This document shows positions 45,463-53,635 of a stretch of 64,000 nt of DNA, piece after piece. The DNA lies in contig NZ_CP115483.1 in assembly GCF_027627455.1 (NCBI RefSeq), positions 1,488,001 to 1,552,000 of the forward strand, read 5' to 3'. Each line of letters begins with the position of its first letter. The stretch's first letter is position 1. The DNA is from Sphingobacterium sp. SYP-B4668. Lineage in GTDB: Bacteria; Bacteroidota; Bacteroidia; Sphingobacteriales; Sphingobacteriaceae. A program made the position numbers and the translations under genes. The notes beneath the pieces were generated by a model. That model was not told the origin of the DNA. It did no database searches and saw only the letters and a program-made list of their open reading frames with translations.

Positions 45463-48400
45463 TTAAAATTTAAGACGAACATTAAAACCTAGATTGCGGG
45501 TACTTGGCGTCATAAAGTAGTCTATACCTTGATAGTAATTGCCTGTACTCGCCGTAGATTCTGGATCAAATGGTGCTTTGTTGTAAATCATCAATAGATT
45601 ACGGCCCACTAAGTTTAAGCTCAGGGCAGCTTTATTTCCGAAGAATGATTTTGGGAATGTGTATCCAATCGTTGCTTCCTGCAACCGTACATTGGTCGCA
45701 CTATAAGTGTAGAATTGCGGAATACCTGAGTTGATTCCTACTACATTATAGTAGGCTTCCGCATTCACTTGGTCTGTGCCATTCACAATAAAGCCACCAT
45801 TGTCACGCGCTTGAGCCGAAGCCTCCGAGACACCGTAGTAGTCCATGTACGCCTGCGTCGCTGAATAAACCACTCCACCAAAACGAGCTGCAATCGTAAA
45901 GTCAGCCATCCAGTTTTTGTATTGGAAGCCATTTCTCCAAGCCATATTAGATTTTGGGAATATACTACCTAAGTAGATGTCGCCCACATTGTTATTATTC
46001 ACTACTTTTCCATCTGGTGTCACATACACTTGTCCATTGTCGTCACGTAGCAAATCAGACAAAGAGTACAGGTCTCCTAGTGTACCTCCTTCTTTGAGGA
46101 TAAATCTAGCTTGTGAAAGTCCACCTACGTCTAAACGATTTTTATTGATGACCGCGCCGGTTTCAGGATGTACATAGTCCCTTACCAACTCTTTTATTTC
46201 ATTCCTATTCACAGTGAGGGTATAGTTGGAATTCCATTGAAAATCAGCCCATTTCTTTTCATAACCCAATCCAATTTCGATACCCCTATTGACTACTTTA
46301 CCCGTCTGTACATACAGGCGGTTATACCCGGATGAGACAGAGAGTTGAGGGTTAAATGTTTGATTGAGCGTAGTTGCATGGTACAAGGTCAGGTCCAGGT
46401 TAAATCCGTTCAAGAATTTGGCATTCAATCCCACTTCCGCCGAGTTGGTACGCTCTGGTTTTAAATTAGTGATAGGGTAATTCGATAAGGCCTTATATTG
46501 TTGTGTGGCAACATCCCACTCATATACAGGATTTGCTAGAAATTCAGGGAAAGGTCTTCCTACAGATGCGTACGAAGACCGAACCTTTAAATATTGAAAT
46601 ACATTAGACATATCTACAATCTGCGATAGTACTGCTGTACCACCTATCGAAGGATAGAAGAAGGAGGATTGGGTAGACTTTGGTCCAGCCAAATTGGAAT
46701 GCCAATCATTTCGACCAGTTGCCGTCACAAAATAGGTATTCTTATAACCCAATTCTACACTCGCAAAGAGCGATTGAGACTCTCGGCTTCTATCGATCAT
46801 CGGTGTTTTCTTCCGATCGTCAATCTGGGTAATGTCAAATTTGTTGGTCAAGCCATTTTCCATAATTGGTCCTCTGATTGGTAGCGAACCTGTTTTGTCA
46901 TGTAAGATTATACCGCCTAGATTGGCCTGTAGTGTAAAATCATTGAACGACCTGTTGATATTGGCCATCACATCTCCATAGTATTGATTGGACTTTTGCT
47001 CATCTAAACCGAAAAATCCATTTCTCGAACCCTCAGTGATAGTGGTATTTGTGCTAGCATATAGTTTTTCTGTAAATCGACCTGTCGTATTATCCATACG
47101 GCCACGAGCTGATAAGCTCAACCAATTATTCACTTGATAATTTAAGCTAGCATTTATCATGTAGCGGTCTTTGTTCGTCTCTCTTAAGTTACGATAGTTA
47201 ATCCAATATGGGTTTTGACCTACCACCTCGTTCAATCCCTGTGGCCAGTATTGTTCATATATTTTGCGTGACACATTATATCTTTCGTACATACGTATGG
47301 CATCCCAGTCATCACCACGTGGGAATAAATAAGCTGTAGTCAACGGATTAGAATATATTCCCTGATTCGTCATATTCAAATCGCGTTGCTTGATATAGTT
47401 TAATCCAGCATCCAAAGTCAATTTATCATCTAAGAATTTGGACGTATTGCGGAAGGTAAAGTTGTATCGATCGTATTTGTTGTTGGGTACGATACCAGTA
47501 GCATTGACAGCGCCCGCCGATGCATAGGTTTGGTTTTTATCCGTCCCGGTAGAAAATGAAATTCCCTCAGTAGACACTATTCCGGTTTGCAGGTAATCTT
47601 TGGATGGTGAGTAGTGATAATTGTTAACATCCGTTAGCGGAGCTCCCCAGCTTTTGTCATTGACACCTGAGGCCAGCCCCGATCCAGTACCATATCGATT
47701 TTGGAAAGAAGGCATGACAAACGCGTTGTTAAACTGTGTGTTTTGTGTTAAGGTTAACGATGTCTTGCCGGCGATACCTTTACGGGTATTCACAATAATA
47801 GCTCCATTCGCTGCATCCGATCCGTACAAAGCCGCTGCCGCCGCACCGGTCAATACTGACATTGACTCGATGTCATCGGGATTAAGGTCGGCAATACCTT
47901 CTGATGTGCCCGTGGAAGCGAACTCAGAGCCTTCCGTGGATTTTTTATTAAACATAGGAATACCGTCGATGACATAGAGTACATTGTTGTCCTGCTCGAT
48001 GGTTTTGGCTCCGCGCATCACAACCTTAGCGGCTCCCCCAATGCCTCCCGAACTACTATTAATCGTTACCCCCGCAATTTTGCCAGTGAGGGAATTAATC
48101 ATGTTGGCATCTCTTACCTGCGTCAGATCATCACCCTTCACTTGTTGCACATGATAACTTAGCGCTTTTTCTGACCGTTTAATGCCCAAGGCTGTTACGA
48201 CCACCTCATCAATTGAGGCTTCTTCCTGGAGCAGTTGAATTTGAATTTCTTTGTTTACATTTTCAACGACTATTTCTTGCGATACATACCCTACATAACG
48301 TATTGAAAGGATGTCCCCTGGTTTTACATCGTTGATTGTAAAGATGCCTTCTGCGTTCGATTTAGTCCCTTTGTTTGTCCCTTTCAGCAAGACACTTGCA

Positions 48401-48813
48401 CCCAAAAGTGGTTTGCCCGTTCCATCAACAATGAGTCCCTTGACCGCTTGTTGCGTCGCTTTTGTTGGCATCTCAGCAGTCGTCTGCGTTTCTTTTGCTG
48501 GCAAAGACGTTATGAGCAGGGTGTTGTCTTTCTGGTCATAAGATAAGTTTTGATCCTGTAACAATGCCTTCATCACCTCATGCAGACTTGCGTCTTTGAA
48601 ATCGACATTCAAAAGGCGATTGTCATTAAGCATTTGGTTGGAATACAGTACATTATACCCCGTTTGTTTTTTGATTTCCCTGATGAGATCAATGGCCTTG
48701 ATACGTTGTTTGCGCAACGTAATACTCCCTTGACCCGCAGCTGATATGGAAATCTGAAGCATAAGCATAGAGATGCCTACAGTTCGTATCATTTTAAATG
48801 ATTTAAACCACAT
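45463..48813 (-). CDS. SusC-type TonB-dependent transporter with STN signalling domain (PUL B)
   Basis: 1116 aa. After the signal peptide comes a secretin/TonB short N-terminal (STN) domain (about 30-110: LRKQRIKAIDLIREIKKQ, NVDFKDASLHEVMKALLQD), then the carboxypeptidase-regulatory-like domain (about 122-200), TonB-box region (DEVVVTALGIKRSEKAL), plug (LTGKIAGVTINSSSGG, VLYVIDGIPM, AAALYGSDAANGAIIVNTRKG) and barrel ending GFNVRLKF. The STN domain contacts the FecR anti-sigma factor, so glycan binding can switch on the locus through the sigma factor encoded just upstream. This wiring matches known N-glycan and mucin-glycan loci. Confidence 0.95.
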   Translation of the reverse strand: MWFKSFKMIRTVGISMLMLQISISAAGQGSITLRKQRIKAIDLIREIKKQTGYNVLYSNQMLNDNRLLNVDFKDASLHEVMKALLQDQNLSYDQKDNTLLITSLPAKETQTTAEMPTKATQQAVKGLIVDGTGKPLLGASVLLKGTNKGTKSNAEGIFTINDVKPGDILSIRYVGYVSQEIVVENVNKEIQIQLLQEEASIDEVVVTALGIKRSEKALSYHVQQVKGDDLTQVRDANMINSLTGKIAGVTINSSSGGIGGAAKVVMRGAKTIEQDNNVLYVIDGIPMFNKKSTEGSEFASTGTSEGIADLNPDDIESMSVLTGAAAAALYGSDAANGAIIVNTRKGIAGKTSLTLTQNTQFNNAFVMPSFQNRYGTGSGLASGVNDKSWGAPLTDVNNYHYSPSKDYLQTGIVSTEGISFSTGTDKNQTYASAGAVNATGIVPNNKYDRYNFTFRNTSKFLDDKLTLDAGLNYIKQRDLNMTNQGIYSNPLTTAYLFPRGDDWDAIRMYERYNVSRKIYEQYWPQGLNEVVGQNPYWINYRNLRETNKDRYMINASLNYQVNNWLSLSARGRMDNTTGRFTEKLYASTNTTITEGSRNGFFGLDEQKSNQYYGDVMANINRSFNDFTLQANLGGIILHDKTGSLPIRGPIMENGLTNKFDITQIDDRKKTPMIDRSRESQSLFASVELGYKNTYFVTATGRNDWHSNLAGPKSTQSSFFYPSIGGTAVLSQIVDMSNVFQYLKVRSSYASVGRPFPEFLANPVYEWDVATQQYKALSNYPITNLKPERTNSAEVGLNAKFLNGFNLDLTLYHATTLNQTFNPQLSVSSGYNRLYVQTGKVVNRGIEIGLGYEKKWADFQWNSNYTLTVNRNEIKELVRDYVHPETGAVINKNRLDVGGLSQARFILKEGGTLGDLYSLSDLLRDDNGQVYVTPDGKVVNNNNVGDIYLGSIFPKSNMAWRNGFQYKNWMADFTIAARFGGVVYSATQAYMDYYGVSEASAQARDNGGFIVNGTDQVNAEAYYNVVGINSGIPQFYTYSATNVRLQEATIGYTFPKSFFGNKAALSLNLVGRNLLMIYNKAPFDPESTASTGNYYQGIDYFMTPSTRNLGFNVRLKF

Positions 48814-48892
48814 AATTCTACTTTTGGATTTTAATTGATATTGTTGAGTTTATAAAGTTATTGCTGCCCCGAAGGGTCTTTTTGGTTATTTA

Positions 48893-49999
48893 TTATTTTA
48901 TAGTTATGATTCGATCTTGAATATCAAATTTTACCTTAGAAGTCACCTTTAAAAGATTTAAGACATCTTCAACCTTTGCATATCGAGATATCTCGCCATT
49001 AAAGGTGATGTTTCGAGTATCCATGTTCTCAAACGTATAGTCTACATTGTACCATCTACCGACACGTTCCATTATGGATTCCAAGCGCTCATTTCTGAAA
49101 ATAAAGGCATTATTTTTCCAGTCCACAAAATCATTGACATCCACATTCTTGACACTCACATGGTTTCCCTCAACATGGGCCTGCTGCCCAGGGCGCAATC
49201 TTTGTTTCTGATTGATGAGTACCGATCCTTCTAACAGCGTTGTCAGGTTGCGTGCGGCATGGTAGGTATTGACATTAAAAACAGTTCCTAATACTTGGAT
49301 TTCCTGTTGTTCTGATTTGACGACAAAAGGTCGTTTGGTATCTTTAGCGACGTCAAAATATCCTTCCCCTTTCAGTTCTACAATACGCTTGGTTTGATGG
49401 TGCATATCTACTGCAAAGCGTAAGGAGGATTCAGCATTTAAGGTTACTTGGGAGCCATCAGGAAGGACAATCTCGTATTGCCCACCCCGGGGAGTCGTAA
49501 TGGTATTATATCCCTTGCCTACAGCCAAGTTGGGGTCTATTCTATACTGTAGTAGGCCCTCTGTCGTTTTCGTGATTGAAATACCTTGGTCCTTGGTCGT
49601 TTCCGAATGGTTGTCTGTCAACGCGATTTGACGACCATCGCTTAAGGTCAATACAGCTTTGTTTTCTCCAGGGAAAATATCTGTGCTCACCAATTCGGAT
49701 GATAAATCTATAGCATTATTTCGTTGGGATACGAAATAAGTGCTTATAGCGAGCGATATCACAATTACGGCTGCTGCGACCCACCGATAATATATGGGCT
49801 TGATAATCGTCACAGTAGGTGCACGCTCTGTTTTAGCTTCTATTTGCTGCCAAAGTCTGATTTTATCAGGCGCACTAAGGGGATGTCGATCTTTGATCTC
49901 CTGTTGCTCAAACCACAGCTCGAGCAGTTGCCGTTCTTCGACCGTACAAGTGCCTTGGGCATACTTATTCAGTAATTTTTTGATTTTATCCTTGGTCAT
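48893..49999 (-). CDS. FecR-family anti-sigma factor
   Basis: 368 aa. A cytoplasmic N-terminal region (about 1-85, KIKKLLNKYAQGTCTVEERQLLELWF) binds the sigma factor, one transmembrane helix (about 88-105, WVAAAVIVISLAISTYF) crosses the inner membrane, and the periplasmic part holds the FecR domain (about 165-260, ITTPRGGQYEIVLPDGSQVTLNAESSLRF, ELKGEGYFDVAKDTKRPFVV) and a C-terminal domain (about 295-368) similar to STN in shape. It receives the signal from the STN domain of the SusC protein and releases the ECF sigma factor. It lies 71 bp downstream of the sigma gene. Confidence 0.94.
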   Translation of the reverse strand: MTKDKIKKLLNKYAQGTCTVEERQLLELWFEQQEIKDRHPLSAPDKIRLWQQIEAKTERAPTVTIIKPIYYRWVAAAVIVISLAISTYFVSQRNNAIDLSSELVSTDIFPGENKAVLTLSDGRQIALTDNHSETTKDQGISITKTTEGLLQYRIDPNLAVGKGYNTITTPRGGQYEIVLPDGSQVTLNAESSLRFAVDMHHQTKRIVELKGEGYFDVAKDTKRPFVVKSEQQEIQVLGTVFNVNTYHAARNLTTLLEGSVLINQKQRLRPGQQAHVEGNHVSVKNVDVNDFVDWKNNAFIFRNERLESIMERVGRWYNVDYTFENMDTRNITFNGEISRYAKVEDVLNLLKVTSKVKFDIQDRIITIK

Positions 50000-50070
50000 A
50001 ATTGATTATTTTACTGCCTAATCACATACATGTTGCACAAGTAAGTCTTAGGGAGTATAAAAAAAATCAA

Positions 50071-50676
50071 TTATTTTTTATCCCATAAAAAAGCAACCAA
50101 AATAAGTCCTTCAAGGGTTTTGTATCCAAGTTTATACCGAAAGACTTTGAGGACATTTTGGACTTGTTTACGAACTGTTTTTTCTGAAATATCCAATCTT
50201 TCGGCTATCTCTTTATACGACAAGTATTCTTTTCTACTCAGACGGAATATCTCTTGTGCCCTTGGGGGCAATTTTTCCAGCTGACTATCCAGATACATTT
50301 GGAGCTCCTTTTCCTGAATTACTCCCAAAATAGGGTCATAAAAAGGAGACACAAAATCTACAATACTTTGCATGTACTGATCTCTGTATTTCTTTTTTCG
50401 TAATTGATACAGCGCTTGTTTACGAACAGACATGAACAGCCAGGCACCTAGATTTTCAATCTTCAGATCAGCTCTACGCAACCACAAAGAGGAGAATACT
50501 TCTTGGATAATATCCTCCCGATCGGAATTGTCGAGTGCAATCTTTTGTGAAAATAGATATAATTTATCGACAAAACGGGTGTACACTTCCGTGAATGCTG
50601 CGTAATCTCCACGCTGAATTCCGAAAAGTAAATCTTGTTCAGACCAACTAAAATAGTGTGTGACAGCATTTCCCAT
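50071..50676 (-). CDS. ECF-type RNA polymerase sigma factor (PUL B)
   Basis: 201 aa. Region 2 is seen as AFTEVYTRFVDKLYLFSQKI and DIIQEVFSSLWLRR, followed by LGAWLFMSVRKQALYQLRKKK; region 4 has LEKLPPRAQEIFRLSRKEYLSYKEIAERLDISEKTVRKQV, the helix-turn-helix for the -35 element. This belongs to the large Bacteroidota group of ECF factors paired with FecR and a SusC bearing an STN domain. It should activate the PUL B operon at 40140-48813. A TAnnTTTG box 40 bp upstream indicates transcription by the housekeeping sigma factor. Confidence 0.95.
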   Translation of the reverse strand: MGNAVTHYFSWSEQDLLFGIQRGDYAAFTEVYTRFVDKLYLFSQKIALDNSDREDIIQEVFSSLWLRRADLKIENLGAWLFMSVRKQALYQLRKKKYRDQYMQSIVDFVSPFYDPILGVIQEKELQMYLDSQLEKLPPRAQEIFRLSRKEYLSYKEIAERLDISEKTVRKQVQNVLKVFRYKLGYKTLEGLILVAFLWDKK

Positions 50677-50715
50677 GATTACGTTTTTTACGAATAGAAA
50701 TTATAACTGGTGGGT

Positions 50716-50723
50716 CAAATATA
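50716..50723 (-). promoter_or_regulatory. -7 promoter box of the ECF sigma gene
   Basis: The minus strand reads TATATTTG, a full TAnnTTTG match, giving a leader of about 33 nt to the ATG at 50676. No clear -33 TTTG box was found at the usual distance. The rest of 50724-51151 holds no gene; CCTCC/GGAGG repeats near 51065-51085 could be a weak hairpin. Confidence 0.45.
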
Positions 50724-51151
50724 GGGGATATTTTAAAATGTTAGATATCCTATTAACAAATTTATAACGATTTAGCTACATTATAATCACATAAATGGCG
50801 TCAAATCTTCTTCTATGATTAAACTTACCTACGTCATATTATCAGATTCATGGTAGAATCTTTCTTCTGTCCAAAGTCAGATGTAAGGAGCTTAACCACG
50901 TTATTTGGATAAGAATTTATTCCGATACAATGAAAAATATCACTACGTTATTCACATTTTTTAAATACGTACGTACCTCGCCGCTAGCTAAACATTCCTC
51001 CTAGAAAATCCGCACATAGGAATGAAGAGAGCTTAAGTAGAATTGCAGACAGTAACAAACCCTCCAGAGTATGATGTCCGAAGGAGGTCTTGATGTATTT
51101 TCAATTGCTTTCTGCTTAAAATAAGACGGTGGCTTTAGACAAGTAGAGTCT

Positions 51152-51724
51152 CTAAAATTGCTTGGGCTTCCGTTGCTGTCCCGCTAATTCGGCTATTTCT
51201 TTTATACGATTTTGGCGGGTTTCAGGTCGCTTTGCAAGTACCACCCATTGTAACATCATTTTTTTTATACTCTTACTTAATCCTAAAAAATATTCCGTTG
51301 ATCCAGGGTGCTTTGTGAAAGCATTTTCCAAGTCCACAGGTATAATCACTGCTTCTACTTCGTCAAGGATAGTCCACGAGCCGTTTTGTTTAGCTATTTC
51401 AATGCTTTCATAACCAGCTTTTTCCATTAATCCCTTTTCTATAAGTTGTGCGACTTTCTCTTTATTGATTTTTGACCAAGTACTTTGGGCTTTCCGTTTG
51501 CTGAAAAATTGGTGCGAGGTTATGTCATCTATCTTTATTTTTTTACTATCTATCCAACCAAAACAAAGAGCGATATCAACAGCTTCCCGCCAAGTAATTG
51601 ATGGTTTCTCCGATAGTTTAGCATGAAAAACGAGCCATATAGACTGCTGTGAACGATGATTCCTCTCTAGCCATGTTCGCCAATCGGTTTGACTTGTGGG
51701 ATAAAAAATTTCTATTTTTTGCAT
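51152..51724 (-). CDS. YdeI/OmdA-family protein
   Basis: 190 aa. The start at 51724 is chosen because AAGGAGGG, a strong Shine-Dalgarno sequence unusual for this phylum, lies about 8 bp before it; an ATG at 51763 is further upstream. The family pattern is clear: FYPTSQTDWRTWLERNH, SIWLVFHAK, WREAVDIALCFGWIDSKK, FSKRKAQSTWSKINKEKV, the PVDLENAFTKHPGSTEYF turn and a C-terminal helix with AKRPETRQNRIKEIAE. YdeI-like proteins have been linked to resistance to bacteriocins and antimicrobial peptides in some species, but the biochemistry is unknown. No operon partner. Confidence 0.85.
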   Translation of the reverse strand: MQKIEIFYPTSQTDWRTWLERNHRSQQSIWLVFHAKLSEKPSITWREAVDIALCFGWIDSKKIKIDDITSHQFFSKRKAQSTWSKINKEKVAQLIEKGLMEKAGYESIEIAKQNGSWTILDEVEAVIIPVDLENAFTKHPGSTEYFLGLSKSIKKMMLQWVVLAKRPETRQNRIKEIAELAGQQRKPKQF

Positions 51725-51991
51725 GCTTGTGCCCTCCTTTCCAAAAATAGACAATAAATACATATCCTATATCTAATTCTGTATACCAGGGACAACCTTC
51801 CAAAAAAATCTACTCAACTATTTGCATGGGGTGTTACCTCCCCATTACAATCCTGCATAGTAGGAGATGGTTCTTATGTAAAGGAATTAGTCTATAACAT
51901 GAATCCATCAACGTGTCACGCTTTTAGCACATCTTTTTGCAACAACTTCTTAAATTACCGTGGGGGTCGCAGCAATTTCAGGTGACCTTTG

Positions 51992-52008
51992 GTGCAATCA
52001 TATTGCAC
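51992..52008 (+). promoter_or_regulatory. operator-like palindrome overlapping the copper operon promoter
   Basis: GTGCAATcatATTGCAC is an exact inverted repeat with 7-bp arms. It covers the expected -33 region (ATTG at 52002-52005) of the promoter whose -7 box is at 52026-52033, so a bound protein would block transcription. The remainder of 51725-51991 shows no gene. Confidence 0.5.
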
Positions 52009-52025
52009 ATAAAAATGAAATTATG

Positions 52026-52033
52026 TAAGTTTG
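52026..52033 (+). promoter_or_regulatory. -7 promoter box of the copper operon
   Basis: TAAGTTTG matches TAnnTTTG, with an ATTG 20 bp upstream at the -33 position. Transcription would start near 52040, about 29 nt before the TTG start codon at 52069. Confidence 0.55.
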
Positions 52034-52068
52034 AAAAAAAATAACTCCCATAAGGCATAAGTTAGGTT

Positions 52069-52437
52069 TTGAAAAGATTTTGTACATATATACTATTGGT
52101 CGCTTTGACACTGCAGTCGTTTTACCGCAGTATCATGACCGTAGACTATCAGATACACTTGCCGGACTACCTAGCCAAATGTATCAATAAAGACCGAGTA
52201 CAGCTTCATTGTAATGGCCAGTGTGTGTTGATGGGGAAAATTCGAGATAACGAAAAAAAAGAAACCAAAAAAAACTTAGTGGTTTACGAATATAGCTCCC
52301 TCTATATCCACAAGGAGAACGATAATCACATCGTACAACAGCCACATGAGGAATTTTCCGAAGATCATTTTTCGCGATATCTCGTTGACTATCGGTTCAC
52401 CTATAACAACCCTATTTTTCATCCCCCCATTAGTTAA
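52069..52437 (+). CDS. three-cysteine small membrane protein (paralogue 1 of the copper operon)
   Basis: 122 aa beginning at a TTG codon; an in-frame stop at 52063-52065 rules out a longer form. An N-terminal hydrophobic segment (about 4-19) anchors or exports it. Three cysteines, C38, C48 and C52, sit in KCINKDRVQLHCNGQCVLM with spacing C-x9-C-x3-C, followed by a charged stretch (KIRDNEKKETKK) and a proline ending (NNPIFHPPIS). The protein at 55629 repeats the same plan. Similar small proteins are common beside metal-uptake receptors in Bacteroidota and none has a known function to me. Thiol coordination of copper(I) is the natural hypothesis. Confidence 0.72.
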   Translation: MKRFCTYILLVALTLQSFYRSIMTVDYQIHLPDYLAKCINKDRVQLHCNGQCVLMGKIRDNEKKETKKNLVVYEYSSLYIHKENDNHIVQQPHEEFSEDHFSRYLVDYRFTYNNPIFHPPIS

Positions 52438-52703
52438 TTTTCACCAGTAGTACATATAGCTTACACTCATCTGTCGTAATCGTTTGGGTAGACCTTAGTC
52501 CTTGGTGACAATATAAGGTTCCATATGTGGCGCCGGTTAAGTCGGTAATGTGCTATTCATTTTGGCTACTATCTTTCAGGGGTGTTTATGATTAGGTATT
52601 TTCTTATCTTTTTTCTCCCTTCAGGATGCCATAAACCCAGTTGTCCTCTAGAGGATTACTACTACTGGTTTCTAATTATTTTTTCACTAAACATTCATCC
52701 ATA

Positions 52704-53630
52704 ATGAATAAAGCAATACTATTTCTAGCCGTATTGTGCTTTACAATGTTGTCCTGTACCAAAGAAAAGACGGACTACGAAGCAGAAATCGATACGGTAG
52801 TTCCGGAGAGCCAGGAGTTTAAAGAAGCCTATACAATCCATAGCGATGGATATAAAATCAGTATTGAAGCCTTGAACGGCACCTTGTATACAGGCTATAA
52901 CCAACTCCGTTTCAAGGTTAGCAATAGTCAGACCAATCAACCTGTCAAGGCTTCTGCTATCACATTCCTACCCATCATGACCAGTGGTGATGGGACTCAG
53001 GTGTCCTGCCCACACCAATATCATACGTCTTTAACGCCAGATGGTACTTCTTTTTTAGGATACTCGGTATTTACGGAAGAAAGTACTGCAGGACGCAATT
53101 GGCATCTCTATCTTAGCTTTACCATTGCTGAGCAAATCCATTCCATTAAGCAGGATATCTCTATTCAGAAGCAGCCTAACAAAAACCTCAATATGACGAC
53201 ATTCATTGGAAAGGATGACGAACAATATTTCATCGCACTGGCAGCACCACAGAAGCCCAAGGTAGGGGAGAACGAACTAATAGCTGGCATTTACAAATTC
53301 AACAGACCCACTAGCCCACCGGTCATGAGCTTTCCTGATCCCTTACAGTTTTCATATACCGCAGTAGAAGACTATATCCTACAATTGGATCCACGTATGC
53401 CAGAACCTTCCATGGGCAACCATTCATCACCGAATAATAAGGATTTGACAAAGCATACTGATGGCTTATATCACGGACTTGTCAATTACACCATGACCGG
53501 TAACTGGACGTTGAATTTTATCTTGCTAAATCAAAATGGACGCATCCTAAAAGGCACCCAAGTCCCGACTGATTTTACACCTGGAGTTGTAGGCGTGAAA
53601 AGTGACTTACATATTGACATCCTATTCTAA
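52704..53630 (+). CDS. FixH/YtkA-like periplasmic lipoprotein, putative copper chaperone
   Basis: 308 aa from the ATG at 52704 (MNKAILFLAVLCFTML); lipobox MLSC (C18). Two beta-sandwich parts are visible. The first (about 50-160) has NQLRFKVSNSQTNQPVKAS and PIMTSGDGTQVSCPHQYH; the second (about 205-308) has LDPRMPEPSMGNHSSPNN and GLYHGLVNYTMTGNWTLNFIL, close to the YtkA/FixH pattern with methionines and histidines placed as in copper-handling proteins. It precedes the receptor gene by 5 bp. A 266-bp gap separates it from the first gene of the operon; no strong promoter or terminator was seen there. Confidence 0.7.
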   Translation: MNKAILFLAVLCFTMLSCTKEKTDYEAEIDTVVPESQEFKEAYTIHSDGYKISIEALNGTLYTGYNQLRFKVSNSQTNQPVKASAITFLPIMTSGDGTQVSCPHQYHTSLTPDGTSFLGYSVFTEESTAGRNWHLYLSFTIAEQIHSIKQDISIQKQPNKNLNMTTFIGKDDEQYFIALAAPQKPKVGENELIAGIYKFNRPTSPPVMSFPDPLQFSYTAVEDYILQLDPRMPEPSMGNHSSPNNKDLTKHTDGLYHGLVNYTMTGNWTLNFILLNQNGRILKGTQVPTDFTPGVVGVKSDLHIDILF

Positions 53631-53635
53631 GAAAT

